The notes under the pieces were generated by a model, which saw only the letters and a list, made by a program, of their open reading frames with translations, did not search any database and was not told the DNA's origin. A stretch of DNA of 64,000 bases. Source: Medicago truncatula (Eukaryota > Streptophyta > Magnoliopsida > Fabales > Fabaceae). The DNA lies in the NCBI RefSeq assembly GCF_003473485.1, contig NC_053049.1:30277292-30341291 (forward strand). Reading direction: 5' to 3'. The translations under genes and the position numbers were made by a program. Shown piece after piece: positions 48,804 to 59,182 of the stretch (position 1 is the first letter of the stretch; each line of letters opens with the position of its first letter).

Positions 48804-51186
48804 ATGGATTACAACAGAGACGGCAACGTCGTTCAAATCATCACCACCGGCGGTGGAGGCGCCGCCGATAGCTGGTCAACCGACCAAGCTGACTGGGCGA
48901 CGGAAGATGAGTATCGTTACTGGAACGGAAACGATGCTGGTGGAGAAACAACTCCGTCTTCAAATTCACGTGCAGGAAGTGAGCCGCCGAGTAAGAAATC
49001 GAGAAGCAATTCGCAAGATGGTGGTGGTGGTGGTAGTGGAGGAGGATCGAATCGCGCGAAAGCGATTGGGAAAATGTTTTTTAAGACGAAACTATGCTGT
49101 AAGTTTCGTGTGGGGACATGTCCTTATATAACAAACTGTAATTTTGCTCATAGTGTGGAGGAGCTTCGTCGGCCGCCGGAGAATTGGCAGGAGATTGTGG
49201 CTGCTCATGAGGAAGAGAGGAGTGTGATTGAGCAGCCGAGGGAGGAGTTTCAGATACCGACGGTTGGGTCGAGTACTTTTGTAGGGGAGAGTATGAATAA
49301 TAGGTCTTATAAGGGGAGACATTGTAAGAAATTTTATACTGAGGAAGGTTGTCCTTATGGGGATAGTTGTACTTTTCTTCATGATGAGCAATCGAAGAAT
49401 CGTGAAAGTGTGGCGATTAGTTTAGGTCCTGGTGGTTATGGTGGTGGTGGTGGTGGTGGAGGAGGAGGAGGTGGGAGTGTTGGTAGTGGTGTTGGTAGTG
49501 GTAGTGGTGTTGTTGTTGTTGCGGCTGGTGCGGCCGCGGTTGGGAATGGACCTAATTTGAAGCCTTCAAATTGGAAAACTAGGATTTGTAATAAGTGGGA
49601 GATGACTGGGTATTGTCCTTTTGGTAACAAATGCCATTTTGCTCATGGTGCTACAGGTATGATAGATATGATCCATTTTGATGATTTTGTATGTGAATTG
49701 GATTAAAGATTTTAATTTTATGGTATTGGTAATTGAGGTGATTATGTTGTGTTAATATGATTATAGAAAGTGCTATTAGAATTGGAAAGTTATAAATAGT
49801 TTGTGTTGTGGAGTTGTGCTAGTGTTTTCTTACCATTTGGATACATTTTTGGGTATTGATGTTAGATTCTTTTTATCTTTACAAGATTGATTTTTTCTTC
49901 ATTTAATATGGTCTGTTACAGCTTTGATTTCTACTGTTTTGTGTTAATGAGTATTCTGCATTGCCACTACTTTCAATTTTGTTTTTGTTGATGCTAAGGC
50001 AGAACATAACATTTTGATATGTATGTGAATGTGGTGTTTCATTGAGCATAACATTTTGTTTGCAAGTTGCCGACTTGAGTAATCTATGCAATTTTTTTGT
50101 AAAAAAGTAATTGCATTCTAGAGAAGATACACACAATAGTAGAAACACATCGTTCCTTATGTTTTGCGCAATGAAAAACATAAACAACTAAGTTTACGAC
50201 AAAGAAGAACTCTGAAGACGAAACTGTGGAAATTTCAATGTGTTTTTCAATTTACAGTGCTTCCTTTTTTGTGATTACTTTTCATGTGCCTTGTATGCTT
50301 CAAATTCAAATGTCTAAGCCTTCACTTTCTGATTAAAAAAAGCGCTGTCTTGAAGAGACAAGAAAATAATAGTTTCATGAGTGGTGGGTTCAGAATGAAT
50401 TGATGGCAGCTTAGATCTAATATGTGTTGTCAAATAACGGTGCTATAGCGCTATCGTGTGTCAGAATTTTAACAAATTGCTATTGTTCCGCGAATATGCG
50501 ATTTAAGTACAAAGTGTTGTCAAATAGCGTCTATATGATAGCACAGTACGTAGTGGAATTCGAACAAATCACTCTCTTTTTGTGATCCGCAATTAACAAC
50601 ATACTTTCATTGCTTTGATGTTTGGCCTTGTTCATTACGTGCATGTTTGGATTGGCGATGAGTTTAGCTAAATTGCGGTGGCACTGATATTTTGCTGGAA
50701 CTTCAAAGTATTTTGTCTAAATCGCATTGAGTTACCATGATTATGCCAATCTCACCGTCGATCCAAACATGCACATATACATTACATTCGAAAACATTTT
50801 TTCAGATTGATACACGAGTGTTTTATTGGCTTAAATTGATTAACTGTCGGAATAACCTGTAACCTATTTTATAAATTTGTCTTTGATATCGTGAGTCTGT
50901 AACTGCAGAATTACACAGATATGGAGGTGGACTTATGGAAGGTGAAAGCAGAGACGGTGTTTCTGTTGTTGCGTCTGACACAAAGCAGGGAGTACCTTCC
51001 AAAACTCATGCTGATAATGTGGTTGCATCAAATCCTCCTATTGGTTCAGATGTTTATCATCTTGGAGTCCCTTCACAAAGACCTTCCATTGTGAGTCAGA
51101 GGCCAGGACAGAGAGCTCATCAGAAGTGGAAAGGTCCCGATAAAATCAGTAGGATATATGGCGATTGGATCGATGACTTCGAATAG
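48804..51186 (+). CDS. CCCH zinc-finger RNA-binding-type protein with three fingers, two exons
   Basis: Exon 1 is 48804-49656 and exon 2 is 50909-51186. The donor ACAG|GTATG and acceptor CTGCAG|AATT join in phase 1, giving 376 residues. Three fingers: C98-x7-C106-x5-C112-x3-H116, C174-x8-C183-x5-C189-x3-H193 and C262-x8-C271-x5-C277-x3-H281. Poly-Gly runs lie at 73-81 and 210-225 and a Ser/Lys-rich stretch at 60-70. The end reads KWKGPDKISRIYGDWID, a block I associate with plant C3H12-like proteins. The fingers suggest binding of AU-rich or other single-stranded RNA in nucleus or cytoplasm; the target is unknown. The 1.25-kb intron carries a 132-bp palindromic element. Confidence 0.92.
50436..50600. 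repeat. AGCG-type repeat remnant in the CCCH gene intron
   Basis: tgttgtcaaataacgg and tgttgtcaaatagcg occur 80 bp apart with gctatagcgctat-type phrases. They resemble the ends of the 15167-15682 element. Confidence 0.4.
50641..50772. repeat. 132-bp MITE-like palindrome in the CCCH gene intron
   Basis: The ends are GCATGTTTGGATTGGCG and the complement of CGTCGATCCAAACATGC. The interior continues the inverted match loosely (gatgag versus ctcacc). The outermost flanking bases are t and a. Confidence 0.65.
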
Positions 51187-52285
51187 AGCTATAATAACTT
51201 ATATTCCCAATCTTGGAAACATGGAAAATGGCCGATGATGAGGGCTTATGTATCACCATGCAGCTGAAAACGCCATGATTTCCGGTTCCCATCTTGTTAT
51301 ATTATCTAATAATGTCTTATGATCCGTAGTTTCCAGCATTGTAGCACTTTGTTCAATTCACAGATAATTGTTCTGTGGATTTAAGTGCGGTGAATGATTC
51401 ATCTTTCTTTTCAAGTTTTTGTTTCTGAGATTTGAATGTAACAGCGGCTTCCTTGTATGTGCATCAGATTGTGTCAGACATAATTGTTCTTTTGTTTCCC
51501 CATGTTGGATCTAATTTAAGATTCCGGTTTCTATTTTTATTGTCGGCATTTTTTTTCGTCGAATAATGCTATTAATCGCGAGGTAACATTTCAGGAGAAC
51601 ATCGCAAACATGAATAAAATCGACAATTAAACCTTAATTTGCATCCACTTTTTTTTTTTTTTTTTTTTTTTTTCTTTCTGCAATTCTTAGTAGAGTTTTA
51701 TTCCATTTTATTCGGCAATTCAATTCTGTATCATTGCATTTACTCAAATGAAAAAGAAGCAAAAACAAAAATGGGGTGTGCATCAAAAACTAGACATGAT
51801 AAGGAACAATGGAGTCATTTCAAGGTTCATATACAATGGAGTTAAAAAAATGTAGTTATAATTTAATATAATCCTATTGGCTTATTTATGCATTAGATGC
51901 ACCTTGAATAATGTTTGGACATAAATCATTGTCTTTCTCATAAGGACTCGCTCAAACCAACCTTTTTCACCAAGGGCTAAAAATCAACCTCAACATCACT
52001 GTTTTATATTAACCCATCATCTAGTACTCAAATAACACCATGCATAACATGTTTCCTCAATTATCTCTCTCTCTCCACATTTTGTCCCTTAAAATCCTCT
52101 AAAAAAATAGTAAAGTGAAGGGAGAAAAGTAACACCACTTTACTAACCTTCATTCACCCACTACTTTGTTCATAAACTTCTCTCAACCATGCAAAGAAGA
52201 GAGAGTGGAAGGTCAAGAATAAATCATCCTCTACTCATCTTGAAAACCAATAACAGTCCATTGTTGATAGTTTCTCAATTCGACA
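51187..52285. other. 3' flank of the CCCH gene and promoter of the RING gene
   Basis: Likely 3' UTR to about 51500, a 25-base T run near 51650, then AT-rich DNA with ctctctctc near 52065. No gene is seen. Confidence 0.4.
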
Positions 52286-53203
52286 ATGTCTTTATCAGAA
52301 TCTAAGTACGACCCCCCACCGGCTCCAGCACATAAGACCCCACCGGCACTAGTAGCCTTCACCCTCACCGTCCTCATCCTATGCTTTGTGGCTTTCAGCA
52401 TTGTGTATCTTTGCAAGTATTGCTTTGCAGGCATTTTCCATATGTGGGCCTTGCATCGCACGGCCTCAGGATCCCTCGTTCGTCTCTCACCTGATAGGTC
52501 ACCCCCTAGAGGACTCAACAATACCCTTATAAATGGATTCCCCACTTTCCTCTACTCTGATGTGAAAGACCACCGCAAGGAAAAAAGTTACAGCTTAGAA
52601 TGTGCTATTTGCTTGCTAGAGTTCGAGGACGATAGCATGCTTCGTCTTCTAACTATTTGTTTCCATGTTTTCCACCAAGAATGTATCGACCTATGGTTTG
52701 AAAATCACAAGACATGTCCTGTTTGTCGAACCGATCTTGATGTACCTCCCAACCAAACGTCAAAACACGGGGAATGTTGCAACAACAACACCAACAACAA
52801 CGTTAATGCACAAGAGGGTATGACCTCATTACCGTGCAATGATACACGCATTGATGTTAGAGGAGAGGAAAGTGTCAATACTAGTGAGATCACTAGAGCT
52901 CAAATACATGAAGGTGATCAACATGATGATCATGTGAGAAAGATCATGCAACAAGAAGAACATATATTTTCAAGATCACATTCAACAGGACATTCTATAG
53001 TAATGATTAGAGGTGAAGAAAAAGATGATGAAAAATATACATTGAGATTGCCTGAACATGTTATAAGGGGAGGACACAATATCACAAAGAGTTGTACAAA
53101 TTACAGTGAGATGACATTGACAATGCCTACACCTTGTAGTAATTGTGGTTTTGTTAAACCGGTATCTGGTTCCTCTTCACTTGCTCAAGCTCAAGAGGCT
53201 TGA
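52286..53203 (+). CDS. RING-H2 finger E3 ubiquitin ligase, ATL type
   Basis: A single-exon frame of 305 residues. A hydrophobic helix lies at about 22-43. A GLD-like block follows (GLNNTLINGFPTFLYSD, 76-92), then a RING-H2 finger: C106-x2-C109-x15-C125-x1-H127-x2-H130-x2-C133-x10-C144-x2-C147, with the conserved W137 that contacts the E2. This order (TM, GLD, RING-H2) defines the plant ATL family of membrane-anchored E3 ligases. The usual Pro two residues before the third Cys is Thr here. The C-terminal 150 residues are Asn/His/Glu-rich and show no domain. Substrate and trigger are unknown. Confidence 0.92.
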   Translation: MSLSESKYDPPPAPAHKTPPALVAFTLTVLILCFVAFSIVYLCKYCFAGIFHMWALHRTASGSLVRLSPDRSPPRGLNNTLINGFPTFLYSDVKDHRKEKSYSLECAICLLEFEDDSMLRLLTICFHVFHQECIDLWFENHKTCPVCRTDLDVPPNQTSKHGECCNNNTNNNVNAQEGMTSLPCNDTRIDVRGEESVNTSEITRAQIHEGDQHDDHVRKIMQQEEHIFSRSHSTGHSIVMIRGEEKDDEKYTLRLPEHVIRGGHNITKSCTNYSEMTLTMPTPCSNCGFVKPVSGSSSLAQAQEA

Positions 53204-53635
53204 AACATGTTTTTTTTTATCATTCAAGATCATTTTTTTCTTCTTCTTTACCTAAATCCTTTATTGTTTACATTTCAAGTATATAGGTTGAGGCTTTAGA
53301 TATAGACTAATAGAAGATTGAGATATTCAGACTTTTTATATGTGTAAGGAATTAGATATATCATGCATCTTTAGCGGTGCTAATGAAGTTTTACCATTCA
53401 AGAGTTTGTAAATGCGGATCAGGATTATTTTTTGGCGTGTCAAAAAAATTTGTCCAATAAAATTGAAGATTATGGATTATTTCATCTAAAATAGCAGTAT
53501 CAATATTCTCGTTTTATGATATTTTTGCGATAGAAAGAAGAGTGTTTTGATAGACTTGATTTTGGTTCAAAATAAGTTGGACTTGAACTGATTTATGTTT
53601 GGATATATTAAGATAACATCGATTCTTACCAATTT
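53204..53635. other. 3' flank of the RING gene
   Basis: AT-rich, likely 3' UTR and intergenic DNA. It ends in the target duplication of the SINE that follows. Confidence 0.4.
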
Positions 53636-53849
53636 TTTTTTTTTTTTTGAAAAATCGATATTCGATCCAAGAATCGACTAATCCGAGGGGACTAATTCCA
53701 TCGCCCCACTTGTGGGGCCCCTTTTAAAGCCAGAGCAAGCTCTGTATGGACTTAGCCCACCGAAATTGGCACCAAAGGGAATCGAACCTGAGACCTTTGG
53801 AGGAGCAAACTCCAAGATCCCAAACCAACCACTAGGCCAACCCCAAATG
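53636..53849 (-). mobile_element. tRNA-type SINE (long family) with perfect 15-bp target duplication
   Basis: Read on the minus strand it starts TTTGGGGTTGGCCTAGTGG (A-box-like) and contains GGTTCGATTCCC (B-box). It continues for about 120 bases of body and ends in an A run (T run on plus). The flanks GATTCTTACCAATTT (53621-53635 and 53850-53864) are identical. A shorter relative lies at 58047-58170. Confidence 0.9.
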
Positions 53850-53864
53850 GATTCTTACCAATTT

Positions 53865-54862
53865 ATATTGTTTTGTAGGTTGGTATAAAAATTGATTTTG
53901 AATATATAATTACATTAATGGAGGATCAAATTGATTCTTGTTGCAGATTTTAAATGTTTATATTTTCAGAAACAAAATTCTGTATGCATATATGACAAAG
54001 TTGATATGATAAAAAAATTTGAAACTTGTGACTATTTTCAAAATATCAACATTAATGTATCGTGTCTTTTAAATAAATGTTTATGTTATATTTAAAATAC
54101 GTTAAATATTTAAGCCGCACTCGTTTAAGATTTTATATGCTTATATATGCAAAAGAAATATTTTATGTACCGATGATAGTCGATATGATAAAAAAAAATT
54201 GTTGACAAAAACAAAACGATATTCATTCATTCAAATCAATGAATTACATCATTCAATACCGCTAAAAACGTAAATGATGAATCTGCAAATAAATTTACAA
54301 CATCCAAGTTAATAGCATATAACGACATAATGCCTACAAAAATATATGATAAATAAAAGTGACCGGAATACCCATGCATCCGGATCTACAACGTTGATGC
54401 CCAAATCTTTGATTGAATAATTGATCTTTCAATATGAATCAAATGAACACCGCAACAAAACAGGAAATCAAACACTGTCGCACAAGATGACGAACAACAC
54501 ACCACCACACCCAGATGGTGAAATCACGAAGAAAAAACTTATATTTATGTGAAAATTACTTATTTAAATTGAAATGGAGATAAAAAGATGAAGAATGGTG
54601 ATTTCAAGTCAAAAATTGACCCAAAACTACCCCTTAATGAAGAAGTTGGAAGAGAAAACCTAGAGAGAAAAAAATAGGTCCAACTTGCCGAAGAAGGAGA
54701 GATAAAGGATAAATGCTTAAAATATTATAAAATTTTGAAAACTCGTGACTATTTTTAAAATAAGCAATGCTATTTGGTGCGAAATGGGAAGAAATGAAAT
54801 TCGATGAAACATGACATGTTTGCTTTGTATTGGAAAAGTCAAGGGTAAAGTCCGCATTTAGG
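53865..54862. other. Intergenic, nothing recognised
   Basis: AT-rich non-coding sequence. Confidence 0.4.
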
Positions 54863-56333
54863 TACCGTTTGGCCTGACTGATTTTTTTCAGCTTCTCTAC
54901 GTTATTAAGGAGAAGTTAGGTCAAACACTATATCAATTAAGTTACTTATTAAAAAAGTACTTTTTTTAGAATGCATAAAATTGAATGGAATGAGCTTTAA
55001 CCAAAAGTTATTGAATGCTACTTCAAAAAACTACTTCTCGACAATTTATTTCACAAGAACCTCTCTTCAACTCACACTGGGAACCTTTTTTTTTTTTTTT
55101 TGAACTGGTCCATTATTTTTTTGAAGGAGGATCCATTTAATTTTTTTTTTTTTAAGAAATTATATTATCTTTTTATCACTTATATATTTAATTTCAATAT
55201 CGTTTAATTATCACAATTTCGCTAATATTTTTATTCACGCCGTCATTGAATGACACCAAATATTTTTATTCCATTTCTTCAACCTCGCAAATATATACAC
55301 ACACATTAGAGTTTAGAATAATATTTTATGTTCGTTTGTCTATTTTTTAGTTACGCTAATGCGTATATTTTTTTTTTAGTGCTGCATAATATGTTCGTCT
55401 GCCTTAGTGAAAGAATTGTGGAGCTGAAGAATATATTTGTAATATGTATATGGTGTGTGTATATATAAAGAGAATAGTTTTTTTTTCTTTTCTTTCCAAT
55501 TATACTCTATAACAAATTTTGTTATAAGAATACCATATTTTTGGTGTAATTCAAAAATATAAGAATTCATATTATATGATATTATATTTGTTACATTGTT
55601 GGTGTCATTGAAAAATATATGTTTAGTTTTTTTTTTAATAAGAAAAAGACATACAGAGTTTGTTACAATATAAATGTACAAAATATATATAAGTATAATT
55701 TTTTTAGGCATCTATACTTGTACTTTTAATTAAAATCAAAATTGTATAAAAATAATTATATGTATTACACAACACTAAAAAAAATTATATGCATTAGCGT
55801 AACAAAAAAAAATACAGGCAGATGGACATAAAGTATTACTCTAATCGCTAATATGTGTATATATATTTTCGAGGTTGAAGAAAGAGAATAAAAATTGATG
55901 GTATCTTCAATGACAACGTGAATAAAAATATTTGCTAGGTTGTGATAATTAAACGATATTGAAATTAAATATATAAGTGATAAAAAGATAATAAATTTCA
56001 TGAAAAATAGATAATAAAATTAAATGGACCCTCCTTCAAAAAAAATTAAATGGACCGGTTCAAAAAACTAAATGGAAGAAAAAAATATATTGAAATATAA
56101 ATATTAAAAAAAAAGGTTCACAGCATGATTTGAAGAGAGGTGCTTGTGAAATAAATTGTCGAGAAGTAAGTTTTGCATAATATTTTGCCAAACAACTTTT
56201 AACTTAAAAATAACTTTAAAACTAAAAAAAAAATAACGAAACCAAACAGTTTTAACTTCTTTCTTAAAAGACTTTATTTTAACTTTATTTTAAAGGAGCT
56301 TTTAGACAGTAAAAAAAAACTGGCCAAACGGTA
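54863..56333. mobile_element. Large foldback element (~1.5 kb, arms ~530 bp)
   Basis: Both ends read TACCGTTTGGCC on their inner strand. The arms (about 54863-55395 and 55780-56333) stay reverse-complementary for most of their length. Paired phrases include ttcacaagaacctctcttcaa/gaagagaggtgcttgtgaa, aatttcaatatcgtttaattatcac and its inverse, and ttacgctaatgc/gcattagcgtaa. Flanks gcattta and gcattca are similar, so an approximately 8-bp hAT-like duplication is possible but unproven. The loop is AT-rich and non-coding. Confidence 0.75.
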
Positions 56334-58046
56334 GTGGCATTCATGGGGTGGGTGACATCATCATATGATATATTGAAATTATTTTTCCTTTTGAAATATC
56401 AACATTAATACAGTGTTTCTATTAATTAATTTTTTATTTTATATGTAAAATTACATCATTTAATGTTTCCATTGTTTCCGTTGCATATTTTAAATATAAA
56501 TTTTATTTACGTATATGAGAAATTAGATATGATAAAATATTTAAACCTCATGATTATTTTCAATATATAGTATTTCTATTAAATAAATTTTTATTTTATA
56601 ATGCAAAACACGTTAGTAGATATGACCATTATCCATAATTGTTTTTTTAAATCAGATAAATTAGTTTCATAGTTATCCGTGAAAATTGATTACACTCATG
56701 ATACGACCATTATTTGGAATTATTTTCTTGAAAAATAAATAAATTAAATTTTGAAAATACGATTATGCATGTAAAACTAAGAAGATCATGAGTTTTAATA
56801 AGGGTGATACTGAAATTTTGCTGTTTTTTTATATATAGAGAAAATTTGTTACACTTGTGACGATCATTTCTAACTAATTTTTTGAAAAACAAATAAATTA
56901 GTTTCATAGTTATTCGTGGAAGTTGGTTACATTTGTGATGAACATTATCCGTAATTAATTTTTTTAAAAATAAATAAATAAAATCGCAAAAAACAGGGAA
57001 TCTCATCTATTCTCACCAAAAAACACCAAAAAAACTTACTGCAACCCAAACAAAACAAAACAAAATCAATTAAAACCTATTTAAAATTTAAAATCGATTA
57101 TCACCACAAAACTCATCATCAACAGGGAATCTCTCAACATCACAGATTCTCAAAACCCATTTGACAAGGGAACCTTCTGGTTAATGAAAGGAAAGAGAAT
57201 ATAGTTCATAAGGAAACTATGGATTTAGTGGTTGTTATTACTTGAGAACCAAAAAGAGAGACAAAATCAAAGTAATAATTAAATTTTATATGATTTGCGA
57301 TTTTGGCATTTGAGTGGCTTTGATTGCTAATGGATTTAATTCAAAATAAAAGTCATAACTGTTGTGTTTCTAAAGGTAGTCAATTGAATTTCTGGATTTA
57401 ATTTTTGGGAATATGAGATAGAGGAAGGAGATTGAATTTCTTGGTTTAATTTCTGAAATTTTTGAGTTTAATTTCTGTTATGAAATGTAGGAACTAATAC
57501 CATCTTCAACAACATGAAGCTCACAAACTAATTTTTTTCTTTGGAATTGAAGACGAGAGTGATGTGTTTTGGATTTAAAAAAAATGAAAATAATGTATTT
57601 ATGGTTTAAAAGAGAAATCTATAATTTTCTGGTGTTACTCTTTTGAGAGAGAAAATGAAGATGAAGAGGGAAGAAGATGACCAATAGGTTTAGGGATTTG
57701 ATTATATGGTTTTTGATGAAGTTGAAATGATCAATTTTTTAAAGGAAAAAAATTGGATTTAAAAAAATAAATTGATTTTTTTTTATGAACGTTGATAAAG
57801 GTTATATGAAGATGAGGAGGGAAGTTATCATATGTTGTGAGTCCACGGTATGTCATGTGTGCTTTTTAAATCCAACCGTTGATCACCAATCTTAACTGAC
57901 ACGTGAAAATGAATTAACAGATTTTGCAAAATACTAACGGAGAAGACCAAAATAGTAAACAATATAAGATTTATGGGACCAAATTGAGATACTTTATAAT
58001 TAACGGATCAAATTGAAAACCAAAAATAAGTTAAAGGATCAAATAA
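56334..58046. other. Intergenic, nothing recognised
   Basis: AT-rich DNA with several gatacgaccatta/gtgacgatcatt phrases repeated loosely between 56600 and 56960 (tttttgaaaaacaaataaattagtttcatagttat-type units), suggesting an old diverged tandem. No gene is seen. Confidence 0.4.
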
Positions 58047-58170
58047 CCCATTTGGGTTGCCCTCGTGGTATAGGCTTGGGACTTGGGAGTGTGCTCCTCC
58101 TCAAGGTCTCAGGTTCGATTCCCTCTAGTGTCAATTTGGATGGACTAATTTAGCTTCTTAAAAAAAAAAA
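58047..58170 (+). mobile_element. tRNA-type SINE, short copy of the long family
   Basis: It begins cccatttgggttgccctcgtgg, has a B-box ggttcgattccc and the downstream ggatggactaattt shared with the 53636-53849 copy, and ends in 11 A. Flanks gttaaaggatcaaat and gttaagggaccaaat differ at two bases and are a likely target duplication. Confidence 0.8.
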
Positions 58171-58198
58171 GTTAAGGGACCAAATGATGTTTTGAGTC

Positions 58199-58286
58199 TT
58201 TTTTTTTGTAGTGTTCGAGGTTCGAACCCCGGACCTTGCATATATTATGCACTGTCCTTACCAACTGAGCTAAGCTCACGAGGACA
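58199..58286 (-). mobile_element. tRNA-type SINE, second copy of the short family
   Basis: It matches 26195-26279 closely (gtcctcgtgagcttagctcag, then aaggtccggggttcgaac on the minus strand) with a T run at the plus-strand left end. The B box is better preserved here (GGTTCGAACCCC). I do not see a clear target duplication. Confidence 0.8.
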
Positions 58287-58494
58287 ATAAGAATTTATTT
58301 TAAAAAAAAGTCAAATGTTTCGATTCCTAGTGTATTGATTACACACTTTTTCATAATTATTTACTACTTTTCTTTAAAAGTGTCCTGGAGCATTCGTTAA
58401 CATTTCAATTTTTAGTACCCTTTTATAATTTTGTCACCAATATGAGTGTAAGGAGTTCAAGTAAACTCGATGAAATTGAAAGATAAAAAAATAA

Positions 58495-59000
58495 AGGGTT
58501 AACTATGTTTTTAGTCTCTATAAATATATCAACTTTTCTTTTTAGCGCCTTTAAAATTTTCCTTTAACATTAGTCCTTATAAAATTTTCAATCTTTACTT
58601 TTGGTCCCTCGTTTAAAGTAAACTCATACGTAGAATTCATATTTTTTAATAAAATTTTCAGGAAAAATGTATAATATTATAAGGACCTTTCCAAAAAAAT
58701 TTAGAAATTTTTACCAAAACATGAATTAAATATGAATTTTTTATATTTTTGACGGTAAATAATTCATATTTAATTCATGTTTTGTTAAAAAATTCTAATT
58801 TTTTTTTGGAGTGATTTTTACAATATTCCATAAATTTTTGCACAATTTAATTAAAAAAATACAAAAATTTACTTAAAAATAAGGACAAAAAACAGTGATT
58901 GAAAATTTTATAGAGATTAAAAGCTGAAGGAAAATTTTAGAAGGATTAAAACGAAAAGTTAATATATTTTATAAGGATAAAAAACATATTTAAATTACCT
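58495..59000. repeat. MITE-like inverted repeat
   Basis: The arms share tatgtttttagtctctataaatatatcaacttttc on the left with the inverse on the right (gaaaagttaatatattttataagg). The inner part is also inverted (aattcatattt near 58630 and 58760). No target duplication is seen. A 15-bp atatttaaattacct repeat abuts the right end. Confidence 0.55.
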
Positions 59001-59182
59001 CCCTTAAAAAAAATAATATTTAAATTACCTTATTTTTTCTGGTTTGACCAAAAATCAAATCAAGGAGATTGAACTCGAGTGACCAACGAACTAAAAGGAT
59101 TTACTAAACTAACCAAACCCACCATAAAAAGGGTTGGTTGATTTGAACACACTGTTCTCTGCTTGGGTGGCAGTGCTCAACC

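Noticed and set aside
49092-49630. Minus-strand frames opposite the CCCH gene, including a Pro-rich one
   Set aside because: The proline run is the complement of the poly-Gly coding stretch of the real gene.
55376-57006. Minus-strand frames of 78-111 codons
   Set aside because: Very AT-rich, Ile/Tyr/Lys-dominated translations inside or near the foldback element, without motifs.
58199-58286. Possible functional tRNA gene
   Set aside because: A- and B-box motifs are present, but it has a poly-A tail on the same strand, matches another copy at 26195 and lacks a convincing acceptor stem. SINE is the better reading.
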